Shown here one piece after another: positions 1 through 10,684 of a DNA stretch of 64,000 nt. The stretch covers positions 5,551,501-5,615,500 of the forward strand of contig NZ_AP023360.1 of NCBI RefSeq assembly GCF_018326265.1, written 5' to 3'. Below the pieces are notes generated by a model. The model had not been told where the DNA came from. It saw nothing but the letters and a program-made list of their open reading frames with translations, and searched no databases. Source of the stretch: Catellatospora sp. IY07-71. Lineage in GTDB: Bacteria; Actinomycetota; Actinomycetes; Mycobacteriales; Micromonosporaceae. A program made the translations under genes and the position numbers. The first letter of the stretch is position 1, and each line of letters starts with the position of its first letter.

Positions 1-2166
<2,166 letters not shown>

Positions 2167-2220
2167 GAGATCAAAGGCAACTCATCTGGAACAGTTCAAG
2201 TTTACCCTCGAAGTGTACAG
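2167..2220 (-). promoter_or_regulatory. Probable furA-katG promoter/operator
   Basis: Short AT-rich stretch directly upstream of the furA start, including AACAGTTCAAGTTTACC on the plus strand. In actinobacteria FurA binds an AT-rich site at this place to autoregulate furA-katG. I infer the location from position and base composition; no exact -10/-35 pair is called. Confidence 0.4.
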
Positions 2221-2368
2221 GTGATTCGCCGGGTATTGCCGCTTTCAGTATTTCTACGCCACCGGCGGACACCGGCCGGCGACGGACACGCGGAGCAGGC
2301 GTTGGTTTGCGGCCCGGCGGCAGCGGGCAGAGGGGCGGTGGCATTCATAACGCGCAAAGGAGAAGGTC

Positions 2369-2638
2369 ATGACTGTCGCCGGAATCATCTCGGCAATCAT
2401 CGTGGGTCTGGTCATCGGCGCGCTCGGCCGGCTGGTGGTGCCGGGCCGTCAGGGTATGCCGATCTGGCTGACCATCGTGGTGGGCATCGTCGCGGCGCTG
2501 ATCGGCACCGCCCTCGCCCAGGCCGTCGGCGTGGCCGTCACGGCCGGTGTCGACTGGATCGAGCTGGTCTTCCAGGTGGGTCTGGCCGCGCTGGGTGTCG
2601 CGCTGCTCACCGGTGTCCGCGGGCGCAGCTCCGTGTGA
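2369..2638 (+). CDS. GlsB/YeaQ/YmgE-family small membrane protein
   Basis: 89-aa protein made almost entirely of three hydrophobic helices (about residues 3-24, 32-55 and 63-82). The glycine-rich pattern GLVIGALGRLVVPGRQG is typical of the transglycosylase-associated (GlsB/YeaQ/YmgE) family of stress-linked inner-membrane proteins. The biochemical role of the family is not established. The start is supported by AAAGGAGAAGGTC just upstream of the ATG. It stands alone between the katG operon and a fibronectin protein. Confidence 0.88.
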   Translation: MTVAGIISAIIVGLVIGALGRLVVPGRQGMPIWLTIVVGIVAALIGTALAQAVGVAVTAGVDWIELVFQVGLAALGVALLTGVRGRSSV

Positions 2639-2770
2639 CCGGCACCTGGAACGCCGGGGCCGGGACGGTTCGCCGTCCCGGCCCCGGCGTCTGTCTGTCC
2701 GGATGGGAGCGGCGGCACCCTCGCCGAGGGCCGTCGCGAGGCGACGTACCCTACTCCGAGTTGCCCCGTC

Positions 2771-3643
2771 GTGCCGATGCCCGCGGCCACACCGGGACGC
2801 CCGGCAGCCCGTGGGCGCCGTCGCGCGCGGCTGCTCGGCGCGGCCGTGGCGTGCCTGATCGTCGCGGGCGTCGCCACGGCCGGGGTCATCCTCAGCCGCC
2901 CCGGCGACCCGCAGCCGCACACGCTCTCGGAAAGCCCCGGCGCCGTGCCGATGAGCCCGGTCGGCGACGCCGTGGTCCCCAGCCCGGCCGCCGGCCCCAG
3001 CGCGACGGCGGCAGCGAGCCCCGGCACCCTGACCGCCGCGCCGAGCGCCGGCGCCACCAGCCCGAAGGCGGGCACCGCGACCGCGCCGCTCGCTGCGCCG
3101 GCCAACCTCACCGCGACCCCGATCAGCCACAACACCATCCGTCTGCGCTGGACGGACCGGTCCTCAGCCGAACGCGGCTTCACCGTCATCGACGGCGTCA
3201 CCTCACGCGACGTCGGCGCGAACACGACGGCCTACGACTGGACCGGCCTGGCCGCCGACACTCACGCCTGCTTCAAGGTCCGTGCGTACGGCGCGTCCGC
3301 GGTCTCGGAGTATCACCCGGCGGCGCAGAACAGCTGGGTCTGCGCGACCACTCTGCCCGGCGCGGGCCCGGCGGCGCCGTCCGGCCTCACGGCAACCACG
3401 CCCAGCCCCGACCAGATCCGGCTGCGGTGGACCGACAACGCGGACGACGAGACGGGCTTCACCATCACCAACGGGAACACCACCCGCAACGTCGGCGCCG
3501 ACGTGACCGGCTACGACTGGACCGGCCTGGATGCCGGCACCTACATGTGTTTCAAGGTCCGCGCCCACAACGCCGCGGGAGTGTCGGCATACACCCCGTC
3601 CGCGCAGAGCGACTGGGTCTGCATCACCACACCCGTCACGTAG
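2771..3643 (+). CDS. Membrane-anchored protein with two fibronectin type III domains
   Basis: 290 aa from a GTG start. It has a short basic N-terminus, one hydrophobic segment (about residues 20-43) that could be a signal anchor, then a Ser/Pro/Ala-rich linker to about residue 115. Two homologous fibronectin-III-like domains follow (about 115-200 and 205-290). They share the patterns RLRWTD, TAYDWTGL/TGYDWTGL, CFKVRA and WVC, so they look like an internal duplication. Each domain has paired cysteines. No catalytic domain is visible; it probably acts as an exported binding or spacer protein. The start is uncertain because a clear ribosome site is lacking. Confidence 0.7.
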   Translation: MPMPAATPGRPAARGRRRARLLGAAVACLIVAGVATAGVILSRPGDPQPHTLSESPGAVPMSPVGDAVVPSPAAGPSATAAASPGTLTAAPSAGATSPKAGTATAPLAAPANLTATPISHNTIRLRWTDRSSAERGFTVIDGVTSRDVGANTTAYDWTGLAADTHACFKVRAYGASAVSEYHPAAQNSWVCATTLPGAGPAAPSGLTATTPSPDQIRLRWTDNADDETGFTITNGNTTRNVGADVTGYDWTGLDAGTYMCFKVRAHNAAGVSAYTPSAQSDWVCITTPVT

Positions 3644-3649
3644 CCACCG

Positions 3650-5056
3650 TCACCAGCCTGACGGCGGGGCTTCGATGTGCACGGCCTTCGTAACGGTCAG
3701 CTCGTCGAGCAGCTCAGGACCGTACCCGAAGCCCTGGCCGCTGCCCCGGCGGGGATGCGCCGCACCGCCCGGTGCGCCGCCGAACACCGCGTTCACCTTC
3801 ACCGTGCCCACGGGCAGCTCGCGCCAAGCGCGCTGGGCGTTGCTCATCGAGCCGGTCAGCACGGTCGCGGCCAGCCCGTACGGGGAGTCGGCGGCCCGCG
3901 CCAGCCCCTCGCTGAAGGAGTCCACGGTCACCACCGGCGCGACCGGGCCGAACGTCTCCTCGCGCAGCACCGCCATGTCGTCGGTGCACTCGGCGAGCAC
4001 GGTCGGCGGGTAGTGCGCACCCGGCCCGTCCGGGACCACCCCGCCGCAGACCAGCCGCGCGCCCGCCGCCACCGCGGCCTCGACCTGGGCGTGCACCACG
4101 TCGCGCAGCCGCCGGTCGACCAGCGGCCCGACGGCCTCCGCCCACGTGTCCGCCTCGGCCGCCAGCGCCGCGACGAACGCCCCAGCGACGTCGCGGTGCA
4201 CGTACACGCGCTCCACCGCCACGCAGATCTGCCCCGAGTTGGCGAACGCGCCCAGCGCCGCCTGCTGTGCGGCCCAGACCGGATCGACGCCGGCGTCCAC
4301 TATCAGCGGGTCGCTGCCGCCGTTCTCCAGCAGCGCCTTGGCGCCGGTGCGGGCACACGCCGCCGCGATCGACCGGCCGGTCGCGGTCGAACCCACCTGC
4401 GCCACCACGTCCACCGCCGACCCGGCCAGCGCCGCGCCCACCGAGCCGTCGCCGTTCAGCAGCGATACCACCGCGGAGGGGAAGTGCGGTGCCATGAGCC
4501 GGGCGAGCCGCCAGCCGGTGGCCGGGGTGCGCTCGCTCGGCTTGTACACCACCGTGTTGCCGGTGACCAGGGCCGCACCGAGCAGCCCGCAGGAGACGGC
4601 GACGGGGTCGTTCCACGGCGTGATCACGGCGACGACGCCGCGCGGTCCGTACGCCATCAGGTCGACCGCCTGGTCGTCCCCGGCCAGCGCGCGGCCGCGA
4701 TGAACCGGCCCCAGCTCGGCGTACTGCCGCAACGTGCCGACACCCGCGCCGATCGACTCCCGCGCGCCGTCCACCGGCTTGCCCATCTCGGCCGACATGA
4801 TCCGTGCCAGCTCATCGACCGCCTGCTCAACGGCGTCCGCGGCCGCATGCAGCGCCGCCGCCCTTGCCCCGGCCGCGGTACGCGCCCAGCCGGGCGCGGC
4901 GGCCCGGGCAGCGGTGACCGCCGCCCCCACGTCCGCGTCGGAGGCGATCGGCACCAGGGTCACCGGCTCGCCGTCGAACGGGCTCAGCACGGTCAGCTCG
5001 CCGGTCCCGCGGCCAGTGCTCCAGCCACCGCCGATCAGATGCTCGACCTTGTACAT
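3650..5056 (-). CDS. Aldehyde dehydrogenase family protein
   Basis: 468-aa NAD(P)-dependent aldehyde dehydrogenase, full length for the family. The catalytic cysteine is in FANSGQICVAVERVYVH, and the general-base glutamate is in LLENGGSDPLIVD; the usual ELGG reads ENGG here. The cofactor-fold motif TPWNDPVAVSCG and the closing motif REETFGPVAPV are also present. I choose ATG 5056 because GGGAGGG precedes it at good spacing, rather than an upstream ATG at 5083. The substrate cannot be inferred from context: the gene stands alone, divergent from the MFS transporter. Confidence 0.9.
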   Translation of the reverse strand: MYKVEHLIGGGWSTGRGTGELTVLSPFDGEPVTLVPIASDADVGAAVTAARAAAPGWARTAAGARAAALHAAADAVEQAVDELARIMSAEMGKPVDGARESIGAGVGTLRQYAELGPVHRGRALAGDDQAVDLMAYGPRGVVAVITPWNDPVAVSCGLLGAALVTGNTVVYKPSERTPATGWRLARLMAPHFPSAVVSLLNGDGSVGAALAGSAVDVVAQVGSTATGRSIAAACARTGAKALLENGGSDPLIVDAGVDPVWAAQQAALGAFANSGQICVAVERVYVHRDVAGAFVAALAAEADTWAEAVGPLVDRRLRDVVHAQVEAAVAAGARLVCGGVVPDGPGAHYPPTVLAECTDDMAVLREETFGPVAPVVTVDSFSEGLARAADSPYGLAATVLTGSMSNAQRAWRELPVGTVKVNAVFGGAPGGAAHPRRGSGQGFGYGPELLDELTVTKAVHIEAPPSGW

Positions 5057-5276
5057 GGGCAGTGCCCTCCCGGTGCGGCGCACACGAACGCGGCCGCCGT
5101 CCCCAGTGCCCGGTCCAAACTATCAGCGCAGGTGGAGCTGGGTGCGACAACGTCCCCGCAGGGTGCTGCGCGGCTCGATCGGGGCGCCTGCGGGTGGGCG
5201 CGGCGGCGGATGCCCGTGCGCGGACCGGCACCAGTAGCGTCGGGCTGTCCCACGCCCGACCGTCCACGGAGCGCCG

Positions 5277-6500
5277 ATGACCGACAACAGCCCGGCCACC
5301 AGACACCGCACGCTGTCCCCGTGGCGGACGGTCGTCGCTTTCGGGCTGGTCAGCCTGTGTGCGGACCTGGTGTACGAGGGTGCCCGGTCGATCACCGGGC
5401 CGCTGCTCGGCGCGCTCGGCGCGTCCGCGCTGGTCGTCGGCGTGGTGACCGGGGCAGGGGAGGCCATGTCGCTGCTGCTGCGGCTGGCGTTCGGGCCGAT
5501 GGCCGACCGCACCGGCCGCTACTGGACCCTCACCCTGGCCGGATACGCGCTGACCGTGGTGTGCGTGCCGCTGCTGGCCGTCACCCCGGCGCTGGGCGCG
5601 GCGGGGCTGGCCGTGGCCTGCGCGCTGATCCTGATCGAGCGGGCGGGCAAGGCGGTGCGCAGCCCCGCCAAGTCGACCCTGCTCGCGCGCGCCGCCGCGA
5701 CGGTCGGACGCGGCCGCGGCTTCGGCGTCCACAAGGCACTCGACCAGGTGGGCGCCTTTGCAGGCCCCCTGGTGGTCGCCGCGATGATCGCCGCGACCGG
5801 CGTGATCTGGCCCGCGCTCGCGGTGCTGGCCGTGCCGGGCGCCGCGGCGATCCTGCTGCTGCTGTGGCTGCGCGTCCGGCTGCCCGATCCCGCGCCCGCA
5901 GACCATCCCGTTCCGGCTCCCATGCCGGGCGTACGCGGGTGGCTCGGCGGCGGACTGCCCCGGCCGTTCTACCGGTTCGCCGCCGCGGCGGCGGCCGCGA
6001 CCGGGGGACTGGTCACCTTCGGGCTCATCTCGTATCACGCCAGCCAGACCGGGCAGGTGCCACTGGCCGCCGTGCCCCTGCTCTACTCCGCCGCGATGGC
6101 CGCCGGGGCGGTTGCCGCCCTGGCCAGCGGGCACCTCTACGACCGCTGGGGCGCCCGGGTGCTGTACGCCCTGCCCGTGCTCGGCGCCGCCGCGCCCGCC
6201 CTGGCGCTGTCGGCCGGCACCGCCGCGATCGTGGCGGGCAGCGTGCTGTGGGGCGCGGCCGTCGGGGTCCAGGACTCCACCGTGAAGGCGCTGGTCGCCG
6301 ACCTGGTGCCCGCGCCCCGGCGGGCGACCGCGTACGGCCTGTTCGCCGCCGTCCAGGGCGCCGCCGCGCTGGCCGGGGGCGTGCTCGCGGGCCTACTGTA
6401 CGAACGCTCACTGACCCTGCTGATCGTCGTGCTGGGACTGCTCCAGCTACTCGCGATGGTCCTGCTCGCCGTCACCAACCACGCCACGCGGCAGAGCTGA
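5277..6500 (+). CDS. MFS transporter
   Basis: 407-aa major facilitator superfamily protein with about 12 hydrophobic segments. The loop after helix 2 reads RLAFGPMADRTGRYWT, the usual MFS motif-A region, and the matching second-half loop reads ASGHLYDRWGARVL. It ends 190 bases upstream of the RiPP precursor gene on the same strand. It could export that peptide, but a promoter region separates the two and the link is only positional. No other transporter gene is visible in the RiPP operon. Confidence 0.88.
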   Translation: MTDNSPATRHRTLSPWRTVVAFGLVSLCADLVYEGARSITGPLLGALGASALVVGVVTGAGEAMSLLLRLAFGPMADRTGRYWTLTLAGYALTVVCVPLLAVTPALGAAGLAVACALILIERAGKAVRSPAKSTLLARAAATVGRGRGFGVHKALDQVGAFAGPLVVAAMIAATGVIWPALAVLAVPGAAAILLLLWLRVRLPDPAPADHPVPAPMPGVRGWLGGGLPRPFYRFAAAAAAATGGLVTFGLISYHASQTGQVPLAAVPLLYSAAMAAGAVAALASGHLYDRWGARVLYALPVLGAAAPALALSAGTAAIVAGSVLWGAAVGVQDSTVKALVADLVPAPRRATAYGLFAAVQGAAALAGGVLAGLLYERSLTLLIVVLGLLQLLAMVLLAVTNHATRQS

Positions 6501-6584
6501 ACCGCTCGCGTCAAGCCGTCGGTGGTGTGCTGCCCGCCGATCCGGACGGTGACGAGTCCTGCCTGTACCCAGCTTCCGCCTCGT

Positions 6585-6665
6585 AACAAACCTGCCCCCG
6601 GCTGTTCTCAATTGACACTTCCGTAGATCGACATCTGCTGCTACGGTCACACAGCAAGGTTTGTT
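6585..6665 (+). promoter_or_regulatory. Promoter region of the RiPP operon with paired inverted operator-like sites
   Basis: AACAAACCT at 6585-6593 and its exact reverse complement AGGTTTGTT at 6657-6665 lie 63 bases apart. Each arm continues imperfectly (GTAAC on one side, TTAAC on the other). A TTGACA hexamer (6612-6617), a good -35 candidate, lies between them; I see no convincing -10. The precursor ATG is 26 bases beyond the right arm. The layout suggests a repressor or activator bound at two sites around the promoter. No regulator gene is in the operon. Confidence 0.5.
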
Positions 6666-6690
6666 AACAGATCCACGGACTGGAGGAAGC

Positions 6691-6867
6691 ATGGCCCCCA
6701 CCACGCACCTTGACCTGGACGTTCAGGACGTCTCCACCGGCGACTGGGACCAGCTGGTCGGCGAGATCATGCGCAACGCGGGCGAGCTCAGCCCGCAGGA
6801 CCCGGAGTTCGCGCCCATCACGGGCTGCGGCTGCGGCTGCTCGTGCGCCTGCGCCTGCGGCTGCTGA
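6691..6867 (+). CDS. Azole-peptide (TOMM) precursor, core ITGCGCGCSCACACGC
   Basis: 58-aa RiPP precursor. GGAGGAAGC precedes the ATG. The acidic leader (about residues 1-42, with LDLDVQDV, resembling thiazole-peptide leaders) contains no cysteine. The C-terminal part, about residues 43-58, has seven cysteines at every second position (46, 48, 50, 52, 54, 56, 58) plus Thr44 and Ser51. Cys, Ser and Thr are the residues that YcaO cyclodehydratases turn into azolines, and a SagB-type oxidase makes azoles. The final residue is cysteine, which matters because an HFCD decarboxylase is encoded in the operon. I infer leader cleavage near Pro42 only from composition. Confidence 0.9.
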   Translation: MAPTTHLDLDVQDVSTGDWDQLVGEIMRNAGELSPQDPEFAPITGCGCGCSCACACGC

Positions 6868-6881
6868 TCCACGGCTAGATC

Positions 6882-6916
6882 GCGACGGTGGCCGGGTCAT
6901 GCCGCGCCACCGTCGC
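6882..6916 (+). terminator. Attenuator hairpin between precursor and YcaO gene
   Basis: GCGACGGTGGC (6882-6892) pairs perfectly with GCCACCGTCGC (6906-6916): an 11-bp stem and 13-base loop followed by TTCCTT. It lies 15 bases after the precursor stop and 34 before the YcaO start. It could act as a partial terminator that keeps precursor transcript in excess over enzyme transcript. Confidence 0.6.
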
Positions 6917-6949
6917 TTCCTTATCGGACGTCGTCCCGGGGGAGGGGTC

Positions 6950-8215
6950 ATGAGCGTCGATCTCGGTGCACTGGTCAGCCCGCTGGGCGTGGTCAGCGGG
7001 CTGCGGCCGCTGCTGCCGGACCGCGGGCTCGACGGGCTCAGCCACGTGGTGGCGTCGAGCGGCGACTCGCACATCGGCCACCACGACAACAACCCCCAGG
7101 TCGGCACCGGGCGCAGCTTCGACGCCGCCCTGGCCGACACGATCGCGATCGCCGAAGCCGCGGAGCGTTACGTCGGCAGCTACCCGGAGGCGGAGACCGT
7201 CCGGGCCCGCGCCGCCGAGCTGCCCGGCCCCGCGATCGACCTGACCCGGCTGCCCCGCTGCTCCGAGGCCGAGTACGCGCATCCGGACTGCCGGGCCGTC
7301 CCGCCCGATCCGGACGCCGTCATCCGCTGGCTGCGCGGCACCGACCTGATGACCGGCGAACCGACCTGGGTGCCCGCCGTGATGGCCTGCTACGGCCTGC
7401 ACCCCGAGCCCGCCGAGCGCTTCGTCCACCAGATCTCCACCGGGCACGCCGTGCACGTGGAGCCGGCGCGGGCGGTGCTGGGCGGGCTGCTGGAGGTCGT
7501 CGAGCGCGACGCCATCGCCGTCACCTGGCTCCGGCGGCTGCGGCTGCCCCTGCTCGGGCCCGCCTCGATCAGCCCGCAGGTGCGGGAGCTGCTCGACCAC
7601 GGCCGCCGCCGCTTCCTGAACAACGTGCTGTTCAACGCCACCACCGACGTGGGCGTCCCGACGGTGTACGCCCTGCAGCAGGCGCCCCACGACCCCGAGG
7701 CAGCCAGCGTGGTCGGGGCGGGCACGGGCCGCACCCTGGCGGAGGCGGCGCAGAAGGCCCTCATCGAGATCCTCAACATCCGGCAGCTGTTCCACCACGG
7801 CGAGGCACCGGTCACCGACTACGCGAAGTTCGGCGGCGTCATGGACGGCGCCCGCTACATGGCGGTGGCGGAGCGCGCCGAGGCCTTCGCGTTCCTCACC
7901 GAGGACCTCGACCGGCGGCCCGTCTCGGACCGGTGCCTGGAGCTGCCCGACGACCCGCAGCAGGCGATCGTGCTGGTGCTGGAGCGGCTGCGCCGGATCG
8001 GTGCGCAGGCGGTGTGCGTGGACCGCACGTCGGCCGAGCTGCGCCGGGTCGGCCTGGTCGCGCTCACCGTGGTCGTGCCGCAGCTGCAGCCCATGTCGCT
8101 GTCGCCGCTGGTCCAGTTCCGCGCCCATCCGCGGTTGATCGAGGCGCCGGCCGCGATGGGCGTGCCGGCCTCCCCGGAGCAGGAGCAGAACCCGTGGCCG
8201 CAGCCGTTCGCCTGA
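6950..8215 (+). CDS. YcaO-domain azoline cyclodehydratase (TOMM D protein)
   Basis: 421-aa YcaO protein that would phosphorylate the peptide backbone with ATP and cyclise Cys/Ser/Thr side chains to azolines. Visible YcaO features are GTGRSFDAALADTIAIAEAAERY near the N-terminus, LLEVVERDA in the middle and GAGTGRTLAEAAQKALIEI with conserved acidic residues for Mg-ATP. The protein ends PWPQPFA, the proline-rich C-terminus typical of azoline-forming YcaO enzymes that pair with an E1-like partner. GGGGAGGGGTC precedes the ATG. It is the first enzyme gene after the precursor, and its 3' end overlaps the next gene by 22 bases. Confidence 0.95.
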   Translation: MSVDLGALVSPLGVVSGLRPLLPDRGLDGLSHVVASSGDSHIGHHDNNPQVGTGRSFDAALADTIAIAEAAERYVGSYPEAETVRARAAELPGPAIDLTRLPRCSEAEYAHPDCRAVPPDPDAVIRWLRGTDLMTGEPTWVPAVMACYGLHPEPAERFVHQISTGHAVHVEPARAVLGGLLEVVERDAIAVTWLRRLRLPLLGPASISPQVRELLDHGRRRFLNNVLFNATTDVGVPTVYALQQAPHDPEAASVVGAGTGRTLAEAAQKALIEILNIRQLFHHGEAPVTDYAKFGGVMDGARYMAVAERAEAFAFLTEDLDRRPVSDRCLELPDDPQQAIVLVLERLRRIGAQAVCVDRTSAELRRVGLVALTVVVPQLQPMSLSPLVQFRAHPRLIEAPAAMGVPASPEQEQNPWPQPFA

Positions 8216-8820
8216 GGGAGACGGCGGTCGCCGCCGTCGGAGAGTTCGGCCGTGCCGTGCAGGCCCGCCTGCTGGCCGGGGGCGCGACCGCGCTCGACGC
8301 CGACCGGCCCGAGCCCGGCGCCGCCCGTGCCCTGGTGCTCGTGTCCTGGCGGCCCGAACCGGACCGGGCGCAGCGCTTCGACGAGCTGGCCCGCCGCGTG
8401 GGCATCGGCTGGCTCCCCGTGGTGCTGGACCATCCGCTGCTGGTCGCCGGACCCTGGCTCGCCCCTGGCGGGCCCTGTTACGACTGCTACCTGTTCCGCC
8501 GTGAGCAGCACGACCCTAAGTCGCGGCACCGCGCCGACCTGCTGGCCGCATACCGCGCCGACGACACCCTCGGGGTGTACGGCCACCTGCCGCACCACGT
8601 CCGGATGGCCGAGGGGTTGATCCGGCTCCTGCTCCAGAACCCGCAGCCGGGCATGACCACCATGGCCGACCTGGCCACCATGACGGTGAACCGGGCCGAT
8701 CTCATCGCCCGGCACGGCTGTCCCCGCTGCGGTGCCGCCGACACCTGGGGCGGCGACGCCGGGCTGGCCGCGGTCCTCGCGGCGACCGCGGCGCGGCTGC
8801 CGGAAGGAGCAGCCCGATGA
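8194..8820 (+). CDS. TOMM cyclodehydratase partner, ThiF-like with Cys4 metal motif
   Basis: 208 aa from GTG 8194, which has AGGAG at good spacing and lies inside the end of the YcaO gene. It carries GPCYDCYLFRR (about residue 95) and a second pair GCPRCG near residue 180, together a probable four-cysteine zinc site as in ThiF-like RiPP cyclodehydratase partners. The middle (LVSWRPEP, WLPVVLDHPLLVAGPWL) resembles the bacteriocin-cyclodehydratase family (TIGR03882-like), whose members bind the precursor or activate the YcaO protein. At 208 aa it lacks a full E1 domain, so it probably works with the next protein. The stop overlaps the following ATG. Confidence 0.75.
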   Translation: MAAAVRLRETAVAAVGEFGRAVQARLLAGGATALDADRPEPGAARALVLVSWRPEPDRAQRFDELARRVGIGWLPVVLDHPLLVAGPWLAPGGPCYDCYLFRREQHDPKSRHRADLLAAYRADDTLGVYGHLPHHVRMAEGLIRLLLQNPQPGMTTMADLATMTVNRADLIARHGCPRCGAADTWGGDAGLAAVLAATAARLPEGAAR

Positions 8821-10223
8821 CCCGGCTGGATCATCCCGCGACGGCGGCCGGGCTCGCCGTCGTCAGCACCGGCGACGGGCTGCTGGTCGAGGGCGGCCGC
8901 ACCCGCCGCCTGTTCACCGGCGCCGCCGCGCACGAGCTGCTGCCCGTGCTGCTGCCACTGCTCGACGGCCGGACCAGCCTGGCCGCGGTCGCGGAGGCGG
9001 CCGCACTGCCGGTCGCGCAGCTCGCCCAGGCGGTCGCCCTGCTGCACCGCAGCGGCCTGCTCCACGACGGACCGGTGGACCGTGCCGACCCCGCCGAGGC
9101 GTTCCTCTCCCGCGCACTGGCCGCCAGTGGAAGTGGGCACCAGCCCGCGACGGTGCGCGAGAAGCTCGCGGCGGCCACCGTGATCGTCGCGGCAGCGGAT
9201 CCGCTGGGCGACCTCATCGCCGCCGACCTGGCGCAGTCCGGCGTCGGCACCGTCACGCGTGAGCCCACCGGAACGGCGGCGCTGGCCGTCGCCACCGACG
9301 ACCGGCTTGCCGAGGCCGCCGCCACCGGAGTGCCTGTGCTGCGCCTCGGCGGGGACGGCGACGGCGTCGAACTCGGGCCGCTGTTCGCCGGGCCGGACAC
9401 CGGCTGCCCGGACTGCTTCGAGCAGGTGCCCCGGCCGACGTGGTCGCCCGGTGCGCCGGGCGCGGTCACCGCCCGCGCGGCCGACAGCACGGACACGGGC
9501 GCGGCGCAGCTGCTCAGCGCGCTGGCAACGGCTGAGGTGATCAGCTTCCTCACCGGGTTGTCCACCCCGGTCACCACGCGCCGCCTGCACCGGATCGGTA
9601 CCACGGACCTGCGCCGCAGCGTGTACGAGGTGACGCCAGCCGCCGGCTGCGAGACCTGCGCCATGACCGGCGACGGCCTGATCGCACGGCTGGAGTGGCT
9701 CAACCGGCGAGTGCCGGAGCAGGCCCGGGATGCCCGGTCGGTGCCCACGACCGCCGACCTCGACCTGGCCACCTCGCCCCGCATCCCGCTGAGCGACGCA
9801 CCGGCCTGGCTGCACCCGCTGCTCCCGGCGGCCACGGCGCGGCCGTACGCCGACACCTACCTGCTCGGCGTCGCGGGCCTGCCGCACCCGGTGTACCGCT
9901 GGTCGCCGACCGCGCAGACCCTCATCGCGACCCGCGGCGACCTCGAGGCCTGCCGGCCCGTTGCGGGACTGCGGGAGGCACCGGCGGCCGTGCTCGTGTA
10001 CGTCGCCGCCACCGCCCGGCTGACCCCGGCCTTCGCCGAGCAGAGCCTGCGCCGCGCCTTCCTCGCCACCGGCCGCGCGCTGGCCTCGCTCACCGCCGCA
10101 GCAGCCGACTGCGAGGTCGTGCAGGCCGACGACCTCGACCCGGCGCTGGCGGAGTTGCTCGAACTGCACCCCGGCGGCGAACACCTCGCCGCCGTGGCGG
10201 GCATCTACCCGAGGCGGTCCTGA
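8817..10223 (+). CDS. Leader-binding/ThiF-like protein with nitroreductase-like C-terminus
   Basis: 468 aa. Residues about 5-85 look like a RiPP-recognition winged helix (LFTGAAAHELLPVLLPLLDG, VAEAAALPVAQLAQAVALL). Residues about 110-200 resemble a ThiF-like fold ending at CPDCFEQ. A second cysteine pair follows at about residue 280 (CETC). The C-terminal third (LLGVAGLPHPVYRW, VLVYVAATARLTPAFAEQSLRRAFLATGRAL) looks like a diverged nitroreductase/SagB half-domain. It likely presents the leader to YcaO; whether the C-terminal part binds flavin is unknown. It overlaps both neighbours by a few bases (ATGA, TGATG), so it is translated as one unit with them. Confidence 0.7.
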   Translation: MTRLDHPATAAGLAVVSTGDGLLVEGGRTRRLFTGAAAHELLPVLLPLLDGRTSLAAVAEAAALPVAQLAQAVALLHRSGLLHDGPVDRADPAEAFLSRALAASGSGHQPATVREKLAAATVIVAAADPLGDLIAADLAQSGVGTVTREPTGTAALAVATDDRLAEAAATGVPVLRLGGDGDGVELGPLFAGPDTGCPDCFEQVPRPTWSPGAPGAVTARAADSTDTGAAQLLSALATAEVISFLTGLSTPVTTRRLHRIGTTDLRRSVYEVTPAAGCETCAMTGDGLIARLEWLNRRVPEQARDARSVPTTADLDLATSPRIPLSDAPAWLHPLLPAATARPYADTYLLGVAGLPHPVYRWSPTAQTLIATRGDLEACRPVAGLREAPAAVLVYVAATARLTPAFAEQSLRRAFLATGRALASLTAAAADCEVVQADDLDPALAELLELHPGGEHLAAVAGIYPRRS

Positions 10224-10684
10224 TGCCCGTCCAGCCCAGGGACACCGCCCTCGACGACGCGCTGCGGCTCGACTTCGCCGGTCCGCTCCCAGCACCTCCC
10301 GACGACCTCGGCGCCTGGGTGCTCGACGCGCTGGCCGCCACGCCGGAGCCGCTGAGCGCCTGCGTCGTCGTGCACCGGTTCGGCGACCTTCCCGCGGGCA
10401 CGTACTGCCTGGACTCGGCCGGGTGCCTGCACCGGCTCCAGCCGCCGCTCGCGCATGTCGACGCGGACGTGGCGGTGCTGCTCGGCGGCCCGGCGACCGC
10501 CTCACCCGGCGCGTACCGACGGCTCGGGATCGCCGCGGGTGTCGTCTCCCGGCACCTGGCGGTGCGGCTCGGCCCGCGCTTCGTGCGGGTGGCGTACGAC
10601 GACGAGACCACGGCCTGGCCGCTGACCACTGTGAACAGTTCGCTGACCCACCTCACCACCGTCACCGGCAAGGAAGCGCGATGA
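10223..10684 (+). CDS. Small operon protein, weak SagB/nitroreductase resemblance
   Basis: 153 aa, start ATG overlapping the previous stop. I do not firmly recognise it. The stretch PAGTYCLDSAGCLHRLQ followed by GAYRRLGIAAGVVSRHLA resembles the second half of SagB-type nitroreductases, where a substrate-contact strand precedes an alpha-helix. It is much too short to be a complete oxidoreductase and no cofactor motif is seen. Because it sits between a leader-binding protein and a glycosyltransferase inside a coupled operon, an accessory role for the oxidase or for substrate delivery is reasonable but unproven. Confidence 0.55.
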   Translation: MPVQPRDTALDDALRLDFAGPLPAPPDDLGAWVLDALAATPEPLSACVVVHRFGDLPAGTYCLDSAGCLHRLQPPLAHVDADVAVLLGGPATASPGAYRRLGIAAGVVSRHLAVRLGPRFVRVAYDDETTAWPLTTVNSSLTHLTTVTGKEAR

